Positions 1 to 6,085 of a stretch of 10,944 nt of DNA are shown piece after piece (position 1 is the stretch's first letter; each line of letters starts with the position of its first letter). The notes beneath the pieces are model-generated. The model saw nothing but the letters and a program-made list of their open reading frames with translations, made no database searches and was not told where the DNA came from. The position numbers and the translations under genes are program-made. Source of the stretch: CAYRDK01 sp043819345. GTDB taxonomy: Bacteria; Omnitrophota; Gorgyraeia; Velamenicoccales; Velamenicoccaceae. The stretch spans positions 1 to 10,944 of the forward strand of contig JBDREX010000055.1 of the NCBI GenBank assembly GCA_043819345.1. The letters are read 5' to 3'.

Positions 1-140
1 TCTTTCTTCTAGGGCTCTTCTTTCTTATAGGGCTCTTCTTTCTTCAAGGGCTCTTCTTTCTTCAAGGGCTCTTCTTTCTTCAAGGGCTCTTCTTTCTTCA
101 AGGGCTCTTCTTTCTTCAAGGGCTCTTCTTTCAATGGTTC
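1..140 (-). repeat. 18-bp in-frame tandem repeat (EPLKKE-coding), open at window edge
   Basis: On the minus strand an 18-bp unit encoding Glu-Pro-Leu-Lys-Lys-Glu is repeated head to tail. Five identical copies lie at 36-53, 54-71, 72-89, 90-107 and 108-125. They follow a diverged 15-bp copy (EPLKE) at 126-140. The copy at 18-35 has Tyr (TAT) in place of Leu (TTG). The copy at 1-17, cut by the window edge, has the stop codon TAG at that position. The array therefore continues beyond the stop codon of the coiled-coil gene and probably beyond the window. The identity of the central copies at the DNA level suggests recent expansion by slippage or unequal recombination. Confidence 0.95.
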
Positions 141-746
141 ATGCACAGGCTGTGATTTTTTGGATTCCCCTTCTCGTGTTTTTTGCAACTCATTTTCTAA
201 TTCACTAAACTGCCCTTTAAGCCCTTCAAACATCTCTGTTTTAGACTTCAACTCCTCTTTAAGCTTATTGATCTCTGAAACCGCTTGGGATCCTTGCGCC
301 ACTTCCTTGGTCTTGTCTTCTAACTCTTTTTTGACTTTCGCAAGCTCTGACTCCTTTAAAGACAATTCTCCCTGAATTTTCTGGCGATTAACTGTTTCCT
401 GATGCGCCAAAGACTCTTTCTGCTTAAGGGTTTCCTTTGTAGCATCAACTTCTTCTTTAATCTTTTCCAGCTGTTTAAGTTTCTGCTCAAGCTCAGAGTG
501 GTCTTTTTTAAGAATATCAAGTTCGTCTTTGCTCTTAAAAAATTCTTCTTCCATTTTCTGACGGTCATCCATCATTTTCTTCATTTCAACATCTTTACGG
601 GAAAGTTCAGACTCCAAATCATTGATTCTACGCCCTTTAATATCTTCCGTTGTTTTTTTCTGCTTAACCTCATCTGTTGTAAATTTAAAAATCATCCCAA
701 CTATAGCAATGAAACCTAGCCCTAAAAAAACTATTAATATTTCCAT
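9..746 (-). CDS. Membrane-anchored coiled-coil protein with C-terminal EPLKKE repeats, function unknown
   Basis: I do not recognise a named family in this 245-residue protein. Residues 3-22 form one hydrophobic segment (ILIVFLGLGFIAIVGMIF), likely an uncleaved signal anchor. Residues about 40-192 are rich in Lys, Glu and Leu with heptad-like spacing and few prolines, typical of a long coiled coil. Residues 203-245 are the low-complexity EPLKKE tail. The ATG at 746 is preceded by a GGGGG stretch that can serve as a ribosome binding site. The gene lies 41 bp downstream of the panE-like gene and is probably last, or late, in the same transcript. The expected topology is a cytoplasmic rod on a short N-terminal membrane anchor, or the reverse; the sequence does not decide. 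The TAG stop interrupts the repeat, so a longer ancestral or readthrough form is possible. A structural or scaffolding role is only inference. Confidence 0.8.
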   Translation of the reverse strand: MEILIVFLGLGFIAIVGMIFKFTTDEVKQKKTTEDIKGRRINDLESELSRKDVEMKKMMDDRQKMEEEFFKSKDELDILKKDHSELEQKLKQLEKIKEEVDATKETLKQKESLAHQETVNRQKIQGELSLKESELAKVKKELEDKTKEVAQGSQAVSEINKLKEELKSKTEMFEGLKGQFSELENELQKTREGESKKSQPVHEPLKEEPLKKEEPLKKEEPLKKEEPLKKEEPLKKEEPYKKEEP

Positions 747-787
747 GAGGTTCCCCCGTTAAAGCAGATCTTTAAACACTTATAAAA

Positions 788-1723
788 TTATCTTTTTTGA
801 ATTTGACTGGAATAACTTTCTTCAATCGTTTTGACCAAGTTAAAAAGAAAATAATTCGCAGGCGTCTTAATCCCTAAGCTCTTGCCCTGACGGACAATAG
901 CTCCATTGATAAAGTCAATTTCTGTTTTTCTCTGATGCAATACATCCTCTAACATGCTGGAATAATTCTCAGCACTCGACTGACAAACAGACTCAGCCTT
1001 CGCCAGCATATCATCATAGACTAGTTTAATCTTTTTGCGCTTTGCCACTTTAACCGCTTCCGTTACAGCGTCCACAAAAACTTTCCGAGCCCCGTCATGC
1101 TGCGTTAGAGAACCGTTTTTAAGCCGCGTCAGAACAGACAAGGCATTTATGCCGGCGTTTATAACAAGTTTCGTCCAGAGAAAACTTTTAACATCTTTTG
1201 ATATCTTAACAGGAATTCCTGCCTTTTGAAAAAGTGTTCTCAAATCTTTTAGCGCAACGCTCATATTGCCGCTGGCACAACCAAATACCGTTTCCCCTGT
1301 ACCGGTATGCCTGAGGTAATTCTCCTTATCCAGCACAGCAGCCATGTTTGTAACACCAACCAAAACACGCTCGGGGCCAAATTCCTCACTCAAAAGCTCC
1401 ATATTGCCAATTCCATTCTGCAGCGACATGACACTAGCAGAATCGGACACAGACTTTATAATACCCTTGATAACATCCTTTGTATGATACGACTTGGTGC
1501 AAATAATCCAAATTTGAGCATCCTTAACTTCTTTTGCATCAGAACAAAAGGCCACATTTCGAACATCAAAAACGCTTAATCCAGCAACTTTAAAACCATT
1601 TTTTTTCAGCTTCTGACAACGCTCGCTATTTTTATCCAAAACCCATATATCTTCCTTTGTCCGCGAAAGAAAAGCGGCAAATAATAGCCCCATAGCACCA
1701 GGCCCAACAACCACAATCTTCAT
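788..1723 (-). CDS. panE: 2-dehydropantoate 2-reductase (ketopantoate reductase family)
   Basis: A 311-residue protein of normal family length. In PanE/ApbA enzymes the reaction is NADPH-dependent reduction of ketopantoate to pantoate for coenzyme A synthesis in the cytoplasm. The N-terminal Rossmann nucleotide site is GPGAMG at residues 7-12. The QNG motif is at 102-104, with Asn103 matching the ketopantoate-binding Asn. The putative catalytic lysine is Lys185 in WTKLVINAG. The C-terminal substrate segment RKTEIDFINGAI spans 265-276, with Glu268 matching the conserved Glu. The ATG at 1723 has a GGTGAT ribosome binding site a few bases upstream. It lies between recO and the coiled-coil gene, a setting that gives no pathway clue. 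Members of this family are often assigned to panE by fold alone, so a paralogous 2-hydroxyacid reductase role remains possible. The family call is firm and the exact substrate less so. Confidence 0.85.
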   Translation of the reverse strand: MKIVVVGPGAMGLLFAAFLSRTKEDIWVLDKNSERCQKLKKNGFKVAGLSVFDVRNVAFCSDAKEVKDAQIWIICTKSYHTKDVIKGIIKSVSDSASVMSLQNGIGNMELLSEEFGPERVLVGVTNMAAVLDKENYLRHTGTGETVFGCASGNMSVALKDLRTLFQKAGIPVKISKDVKSFLWTKLVINAGINALSVLTRLKNGSLTQHDGARKVFVDAVTEAVKVAKRKKIKLVYDDMLAKAESVCQSSAENYSSMLEDVLHQRKTEIDFINGAIVRQGKSLGIKTPANYFLFNLVKTIEESYSSQIQKR

Positions 1724-1760
1724 CTTATCACCACTTATAGAAATGCTTTTTGATATTCTT

Positions 1761-1871
1761 TTATTTTACTTTTTCATCTGCGCGCTCATCTTTCAACGGC
1801 AAATGTTTTTGGCTTTCAATGCCGCCGAGCTTCACCTTACCATAGATAAAATTAAAGGTCAAGAAAATCAT
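1761..1871 (-). CDS. Possible 36-residue small protein between recO and panE
   Basis: An ATG at 1869-1871, inside the end of recO in another frame, opens 36 codons ending with TAA at 1761-1763. It overlaps recO by 20 bp. The first ten residues are hydrophobic or aromatic (MIFLTFNFIY). The remainder is hydrophilic and charged, running from GKVKLGG to ...DERADEKVK. An internal GTG (residue 13, GTG AAG CTC GGC) is an alternative start giving 24 codons. No good Shine-Dalgarno site precedes the ATG; TAAGG sits directly at the GTG without normal spacing. It would fill most of the 128-bp recO-panE gap, longer than other gaps in this operon. I recognise no homologue. It could equally be non-coding spacer that happens to stay open. 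Confidence 0.22.
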   Translation of the reverse strand: MIFLTFNFIYGKVKLGGIESQKHLPLKDERADEKVK

Positions 1872-2595
1872 GGACCAATCGGTTCGTTTTTAAGGCCCTG
1901 CCCACATGAAAACGGACAAAACAATCTAAAATCTTCTCCAGTTGTTTTTTTATACTGGGCAGCATGCTAATCCGCAAGCAATTTTGCCATATACATTTTT
2001 CCACATAAAGAATTGTAGAAATAACCCCTTGTAAAATCGGCTCAGCATTTTTGTCTTGAAAAAGACACCGCCTGCACAAAAGGCCGCCTTTTGCATAACT
2101 AAAATAGGCGTCTTTTAAAATCTTTGATTCACATGATACACAAGAGTCAAAATGAGGTTTAAAACCAGAAAGAGATAAGATTTTGATTTGAAAAATATAA
2201 CGGGTATCTTGACGGCTATCACTCAACGTCTTTAAAAAAAGCGTCATTAAATCAAAAATCTGATGATTAGCATCCTCTAAGGGCATCAAGAGGTCAACAA
2301 GTTCGGCGATATGACAGGAAAAACCAAAACTCTTTAAATCGGGCCGAGTTAACCCAAAATCATCCAGAAGGTCACACTGGCTCACCAAATGCAGGTCAGA
2401 AGACCTCTTTCTATAGACAACAACATGATTAGATGATAGCGGGGTTAAAACAGAAGAAAATTTTTTAGGATCCCGGCGAATCCCCTTTAACAGCCCTTTG
2501 AATTTGCCAAATTCTTTTGAGTAAAAAACAACAATTTTACTCGTCTCGCGAAAATCAAATGTCTTTAAAACAAAGGCTGGGGTTGAACATATCAT
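1852..2595 (-). CDS. recO: DNA repair protein RecO
   Basis: A 247-residue protein matching RecO in length and layout. RecO works in the RecFOR pathway, helping load RecA onto SSB-coated single-stranded DNA and annealing complementary strands. The N-terminal ~80 residues look like the RecO OB-fold, with the typical start (PAFVLKTFDFRETSKIVVFYSKEFGKFKG region) followed by GIRR. The helical C-terminal part carries a zinc-finger-like Cys4 set at Cys152, Cys155, Cys174 and Cys177 (CVSC ... CRRC). The ATG at 2595 is preceded by GCGGAG at suitable spacing. It starts 16 bp after ybeY and is very likely cotranscribed. The ybeY-recO proximity recalls the Firmicutes cluster in which era and other genes lie between them. 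Confidence 0.9.
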   Translation of the reverse strand: MICSTPAFVLKTFDFRETSKIVVFYSKEFGKFKGLLKGIRRDPKKFSSVLTPLSSNHVVVYRKRSSDLHLVSQCDLLDDFGLTRPDLKSFGFSCHIAELVDLLMPLEDANHQIFDLMTLFLKTLSDSRQDTRYIFQIKILSLSGFKPHFDSCVSCESKILKDAYFSYAKGGLLCRRCLFQDKNAEPILQGVISTILYVEKCIWQNCLRISMLPSIKKQLEKILDCFVRFHVGRALKTNRLVHDFLDL

Positions 2596-2611
2596 TACAT
2601 AAACTCCGCGA

Positions 2612-3124
2612 TTATTTTAAATATTTCAAAAGCCCAAACACAAGTTCTTCCTGGCGTTTCCACATTTTTTTACGGCTCAAAGATGTCGTATCATCAAAGC
2701 CCGTCAAATGCAAAATACCATGAATAATATACCGAGAGAGCTCTTCTTTAAAAGGCAATAAATTTTGCTTTGAAGCGATCCTGGCGGCATCAACTGAAAT
2801 CACAACATCCCCAAAAAGGCAATCCCTGGGCCATGCTTTCGGCTTCAAATCAAACGCAAGGCAATCCGTATATTCATCTTTTGAGAGAAATTTTTTATTT
2901 AAAGTCCTCACAAAAGCATTGCTGGCCAAAACAATCGTTAAATGCGCCAAACAAATATTTTCTTTTTTTAAAATTTTTTCAATGAAATTACGCGCGGATT
3001 TAGAAGAAAACGGAAGCCCCTGCCTCAACCCCTTAGCGGATATATGAATTAGTATGCCTTTAGTCTTGCCAAAAAAAACCTCAGGACACCCTGTTGCTAC
3101 GGTATGTTTTTTAGTTGCTTTCAC
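2612..3124 (-). CDS. ybeY: Endoribonuclease YbeY (16S rRNA maturation factor)
   Basis: A 170-residue member of the UPF0054/YbeY metalloprotein family, which acts in 16S rRNA 3'-end processing and late ribosome quality control. The metal-site signature is HGILHLTGFDD at residues 135-145. His135 and His139 match the first two zinc ligands, but the third, normally His, is Asp145. Other family blocks are TDCLAFDL (86-93, usually TDVLSFPL-like) and GDVVISVD (105-112). The start is GTG at 3124; I see no ATG, GTG or TTG in frame before the conserved part. The N-terminus is about 20 residues longer than usual, so the true start is uncertain. The gene overlaps the end of the HD-protein gene by 14 bp, suggesting translational coupling. 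YbeZ (PhoH) is encoded two genes upstream, and the two proteins are known partners. Confidence 0.9.
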   Translation of the reverse strand: MKATKKHTVATGCPEVFFGKTKGILIHISAKGLRQGLPFSSKSARNFIEKILKKENICLAHLTIVLASNAFVRTLNKKFLSKDEYTDCLAFDLKPKAWPRDCLFGDVVISVDAARIASKQNLLPFKEELSRYIIHGILHLTGFDDTTSLSRKKMWKRQEELVFGLLKYLK

Positions 3125-4478
3125 CTTTACTCTTATTCTGATCAGGATAATCTATACGCGAATGATAAAAAGCTCCCAAAATATGTATAAAAACTGTTGC
3201 TATCTTTTCTAAGTCCCTTAAAGTTAAATCGCACAAGTCAAGCTGTCCATCAATAAATTTATTATTAATAATCCTGTGCACCATATCTGAGATCCTTTCA
3301 GCGGTCGCTTCGTCCAGCGCACGGCAAGCCGCCTCAACGGAATCTGCCAACAATACGATAGCCGTTTCTTTTGTTTGTGGTTTAGGCCCAGGATAACGAA
3401 ATACTTCTTCCTTGACATCTTCTTTTGTCTCTGTTGCCTCAAGAGCCCTGCGATAAAAATAATAAACCAGGCTTGTCCCATGATGTTGCGTTATAAAATC
3501 TATAATAGCATCATTTAACCTATTCTTTTTTGCAAGTTCAACTCCTGATTTAACATGATCCATAATAACCAGCTTACTCATAGACGCACTTAAATGATCA
3601 TGCTTGCTTAAGCATTTATCCTGATTTTCGCTGAAATATTCCGGTTTTTCCAATTTACCGATATCGTGATAGTACGATCCGACGCGCGCTAACAAAGAAT
3701 TTGCTCCAACTTCTTCAGCGGCCATTTCCGCAAGATTGCCAACCATAAGGCTATGATGATATGTACCCGGTGCTTCTAAAACAAGGCGCTTAAGCAAGGG
3801 ATGGTTAAAATCTGCCAACTCAAGCAAACTAATGTTAGTAACAACCTTAAACAAAAACTCAAAAACAGGCAACAACCCCGCCACAAGAAAGGAAGAGATA
3901 AAACCATTTAGAAAAGGAACACCGAAAATTTTTGACAATGGGCCAGAATGGATGCCAAAATAATTAAAATAAAGTAATACACAGAGAGCCTGCACAATCC
4001 CCACACAAAACCCTGCCGTAACAATAGTAGAACGCCTTCTCGCCTGCCAGACAAACAGAGATCCTGTTATACCGCCAATCATCAAAACAATCGCAAGGTA
4101 AAGATCACCATTAAACATAACTCCTGCAAAAACACTAAGGAGAAGGCTAAAGATCAAAGAAAGCTCTAAATCTCTATACAACAAAGCAACCAGCATCGTC
4201 ACAGCAGCCACGGGAATAAGATAGCATGAAAGCTGTTCATGCTGCCTAATCATCTCAATCATTCCGACGCCAAAAAGAAAAAGCAGGCTTAACGACAAAA
4301 AGTTATATTTCTTTTCTTCAAATTTTAATGATAGGATTTTTAGATAGGCAGCACAGATGAAAAGCAAAAAAACAGCAATAAGCGGGATCCCAACAAAAAA
4401 AGCAAAAAGGCTCACACCTGCCAGACAACCTAAAAAAACCAAAGCTTCTTTAAGAGTTATGTCTCCCTGCTTTTTCAT
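3111..4478 (-). CDS. Polytopic membrane HD-domain phosphohydrolase, PgpH/YqfF-like, lacking the extracytoplasmic 7TMR-HDED domain
   Basis: 455 residues from the ATG chosen here. The N-terminal ~215 residues hold about seven or eight hydrophobic helices. The C-terminal half is a cytoplasmic HD domain. Visible motifs are GTYHHS (238-243), the HD doublet in HDIGK (271-275), the His cluster KHDH (292-295), QHHG (331-334) and ADSVEA (378-383). This pattern is that of the PgpH/YqfF 7TM-HD family, whose studied members hydrolyse cyclic di-AMP. Those proteins are around 700 residues, with a first membrane helix and a large extracytoplasmic HDED domain before the 7TM bundle; that part is absent here. 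A TTG nine bases upstream (4487) is an alternative start, but it sits only 3 bp after GAGGA, whereas the ATG is 12 bp away. The gene overlaps phoH by 29 bp and ybeY by 14 bp. Substrate is inferred from the family only. Confidence 0.85.
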   Translation of the reverse strand: MKKQGDITLKEALVFLGCLAGVSLFAFFVGIPLIAVFLLFICAAYLKILSLKFEEKKYNFLSLSLLFLFGVGMIEMIRQHEQLSCYLIPVAAVTMLVALLYRDLELSLIFSLLLSVFAGVMFNGDLYLAIVLMIGGITGSLFVWQARRRSTIVTAGFCVGIVQALCVLLYFNYFGIHSGPLSKIFGVPFLNGFISSFLVAGLLPVFEFLFKVVTNISLLELADFNHPLLKRLVLEAPGTYHHSLMVGNLAEMAAEEVGANSLLARVGSYYHDIGKLEKPEYFSENQDKCLSKHDHLSASMSKLVIMDHVKSGVELAKKNRLNDAIIDFITQHHGTSLVYYFYRRALEATETKEDVKEEVFRYPGPKPQTKETAIVLLADSVEAACRALDEATAERISDMVHRIINNKFIDGQLDLCDLTLRDLEKIATVFIHILGAFYHSRIDYPDQNKSKGESN

Positions 4479-5418
4479 AAGCTTCAATTATCCTCTGAAC
4501 AAGTTCGTGCCTGACCACATCAGCACCTGTTAGATGAATCAACTTAATACCCTCTATATTAGAAAGCATATCCTCAGCCTGTATAAGGCCAATCGGTTTG
4601 CCTCCGGGTAAATCGGTTTGCGTCAAATCACCTGTAATAACAGCCTTTGAATCAAAACCTAATCGTGTTAAAAACATCTTCAATTGCTCAGGTGTACAAT
4701 TCTGAGCTTCATCCAATATAATAAAAGCATCATTTAGCGTGCGCCCTCTCATATATGCCAGAGGAGCCACCTCAATTATGCCCATTTCCAGGTATTTTTC
4801 AATTTTTTCCGCTTCCATCATATCGTAAAGCGCGTCATAAAGTGGGCGTAAATAAGGGGAGAGTTTCTGATGAACATCACCTGGTAAAAATCCTAAATTC
4901 TCTCCTGCTTCAATAGCCGGCCTTGTTAAAATAATTCTTCTAACCTTGCCAGAGCTCAAAGCAGAAACAGCCATCGCCATGGCAAGATATGTCTTTCCTG
5001 TTCCAGCAGGCCCTAATCCAAAAACAATATCATTCTTTTTGATAGCTTCCGCGTACTCATGCTGGCCTTTTGTTTTCGGAGAAGCAACTTTCTCTTTTTT
5101 TGAGATGTTTAGAGAATCAAATATAAACTTTGAATCAAAATTATTCTTTTCAAGCTTTTTATGACGCGAAGAAACCAACATTAGCTCCAACTCTCTCTTA
5201 TCGGGACACCTATGCGTCCTCATCAAATGTAAAAAATTTTCGACGACATTAACAGCCTTTTCCAACCTCGCCTTATTGGCAGAACTAATCTTAATTCCAT
5301 CCGGTTTGGCGGAAATTTTAACACCAAACTCCTTCTCAATCAATCTGGCATGTTCATCACCCATGCCAAAAAAATCTCTAGACTCGTGTTGACTCTCAAT
5401 TTTAATAACTTTAAACAT
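4450..5418 (-). CDS. ybeZ: PhoH-like ATPase YbeZ
   Basis: A 322-residue P-loop protein of the PhoH/YbeZ family, of normal length. It belongs to the RNA helicase-like SF1-type ATPases and partners YbeY in rRNA processing. The Walker A motif is GPAGTGKT at 136-143, Walker B is IILDEAQN at 233-240, and the sensor block ITGDLTQTDLP spans 261-271. The N-terminal ~70 residues resemble the KH-like RNA-binding region that precedes the ATPase core. The ATG at 5418 lies 3 bp after the stop of the LysM lipoprotein gene, and the 3' end overlaps the HD-protein gene, so the four genes form one translationally coupled set. The name phoH is also used for this gene; the link to phosphate starvation implied by that name need not apply. 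Confidence 0.92.
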   Translation of the reverse strand: MFKVIKIESQHESRDFFGMGDEHARLIEKEFGVKISAKPDGIKISSANKARLEKAVNVVENFLHLMRTHRCPDKRELELMLVSSRHKKLEKNNFDSKFIFDSLNISKKEKVASPKTKGQHEYAEAIKKNDIVFGLGPAGTGKTYLAMAMAVSALSSGKVRRIILTRPAIEAGENLGFLPGDVHQKLSPYLRPLYDALYDMMEAEKIEKYLEMGIIEVAPLAYMRGRTLNDAFIILDEAQNCTPEQLKMFLTRLGFDSKAVITGDLTQTDLPGGKPIGLIQAEDMLSNIEGIKLIHLTGADVVRHELVQRIIEAYEKAGRHNS

Positions 5419-5421
5419 CTC

Positions 5422-5964
5422 TTAGTCCTGAGGAATATTTAAAACCTGCCCCTTATAAATACGATCGGGGCTTTTCATCTTATCGGAATTAGCGTCGTAT
5501 ATTTTTTTCCACTTCTTTGTTGTGCCATAAAACTTCATGGATATCTTCTGCAGAGTATCATTTTTCCCAACTGTATATTTCACAGTTTTGGTTTCTTTAA
5601 CAGCTACCGGTTTTTCCTCAACAGCAATCTCTTCTATCAAATACTCATCCTCCGGCTCCTGCGCGATCTCCAAATCAACATCTTCCTCTATGACATCCTC
5701 TTTAGATCCATCCTTCGCTTTTGAAACAAATTCGAACTCAGCAACATACTTAGTGCGCGTCAATTTCCGATTTTTATCTTTTTCAGTGTCTTGAGGGCAC
5801 CCCATCAGATAACCACGATTGCCTTCAGCTAAATTCTGATCAACTCTCGGCTCTTCAACCGTGTACGTTCTTACCTGAACCGGGGACGTACCTGTCTTAC
5901 ATCCTGCTAAAAACAAAACCAGAAAAAAAGACATTAAACAAAAAAAGACACCCTTCGTTCTCAT
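5422..5964 (-). CDS. LysM-domain lipoprotein heading the ybeZ-ybeY operon
   Basis: A 180-residue exported lipoprotein. Residues 1-21 form a lipoprotein signal peptide: MRTK, then a hydrophobic core, then the lipobox LAGC with Cys22 as the predicted lipidated residue. After it comes VDQNLAEGNRGYLMG (41-55), which looks like a conserved block rather than linker. An acidic low-complexity stretch (about 88-125, many Glu/Asp) precedes one C-terminal LysM domain (about 129-177: KYTVGKNDTLQKISMKFYG ... GQVLNIP). LysM binds N-acetylglucosamine-containing polymers, so the protein probably sits in the envelope and contacts peptidoglycan. The ATG at 5964 has a strong GGAGGA site. It is first in its operon, directly behind the best promoter in the window, and 3 bp before ybeZ. 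I know no functional tie between it and rRNA maturation; it may simply share transcription. Lys23 after the Cys does not suggest inner-membrane retention under the +2 Asp rule of enterics. Confidence 0.85.
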   Translation of the reverse strand: MRTKGVFFCLMSFFLVLFLAGCKTGTSPVQVRTYTVEEPRVDQNLAEGNRGYLMGCPQDTEKDKNRKLTRTKYVAEFEFVSKAKDGSKEDVIEEDVDLEIAQEPEDEYLIEEIAVEEKPVAVKETKTVKYTVGKNDTLQKISMKFYGTTKKWKKIYDANSDKMKSPDRIYKGQVLNIPQD

Positions 5965-5967
5965 ATG

Positions 5968-5973
5968 TCCTCC
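5968..5973 (-). promoter_or_regulatory. Ribosome binding site of the LysM lipoprotein gene
   Basis: Minus-strand GGAGGA lies four bases before the ATG at 5964. It is a strong Shine-Dalgarno match and fixes this start. Confidence 0.75.
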
Positions 5974-6023
5974 ATTCTTAATCTATGTATAATCTTAATA
6001 ATTTTAAACTTTTCTAATGCTCT

Positions 6024-6055
6024 ATTATACTGCAAAAATAAATTAAATGTGTAAA
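6024..6055 (-). promoter_or_regulatory. Candidate promoter P2 with consensus -10, LysM-ybeZ operon
   Basis: A perfect TATAAT on the minus strand occupies 6024-6029. A -35 match is weaker: TTTACA (6050-6055) would give a 20-bp spacer, TTACAC 19 bp and TACACA 18 bp. Initiation would fall about 6017, leaving a leader of about 50 bases before the lipoprotein ATG. The site lies in the only AT-rich gap of more than 100 bp upstream of this operon. Confidence 0.5.
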
Positions 6056-6070
6056 TGTTTTTACTATCAA
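6042..6070 (-). promoter_or_regulatory. Candidate promoter P1, LysM-ybeZ operon
   Basis: On the minus strand TTGATA (6065-6070) is followed after exactly 17 bp by TTTAAT (6042-6047), a good sigma-70-type pair. It overlaps the -35 region of the second candidate promoter, so the two may be alternative or tandem starts for the same operon. Confidence 0.45.
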
Positions 6071-6085
6071 AATAGCGGGCTATTT
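6070..6085 (-). terminator. Weak hairpin over the aspS stop codon, possible terminator
   Basis: Minus-strand AAATAG-CCCG-CTATTT forms a 6-bp stem with a 4-base loop. It spans the aspS TAG stop and is followed by TTTTGAT. The stem is AT-rich and short, so termination would be inefficient; read-through into the LysM operon is plausible. Confidence 0.22.

Noticed and set aside
1..140. CRISPR-like array
   Set aside because: Units are contiguous 18-bp coding repeats with no spacers, in frame with a protein.
160..719. Plus-strand open frames opposite the coiled-coil gene
   Set aside because: They mirror the Lys/Glu-rich codons of the minus-strand gene, giving Phe/Leu/Ser-rich nonsense proteins without ribosome binding sites or motifs.
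1743..1970. A 75-codon plus-strand frame over the recO-panE gap and recO 3' end
   Set aside because: It overlaps the recO coding end in antisense, has no motif, and its membrane-like N-terminus reflects A-rich minus-strand sequence. No promoter or ribosome binding site was seen.
4479..4487. TTG at 4487 as start of the HD membrane protein
   Set aside because: Its distance to the GAGGA site is only 3 bp. The ATG at 4478 is a better initiation codon, though 12 bp from that site. The difference is three residues and does not affect the domain call.
5537..5794. Plus-strand Ser/Thr-rich frame opposite the LysM lipoprotein
   Set aside because: It is the shadow of the acidic Glu/Asp-rich linker on the other strand.
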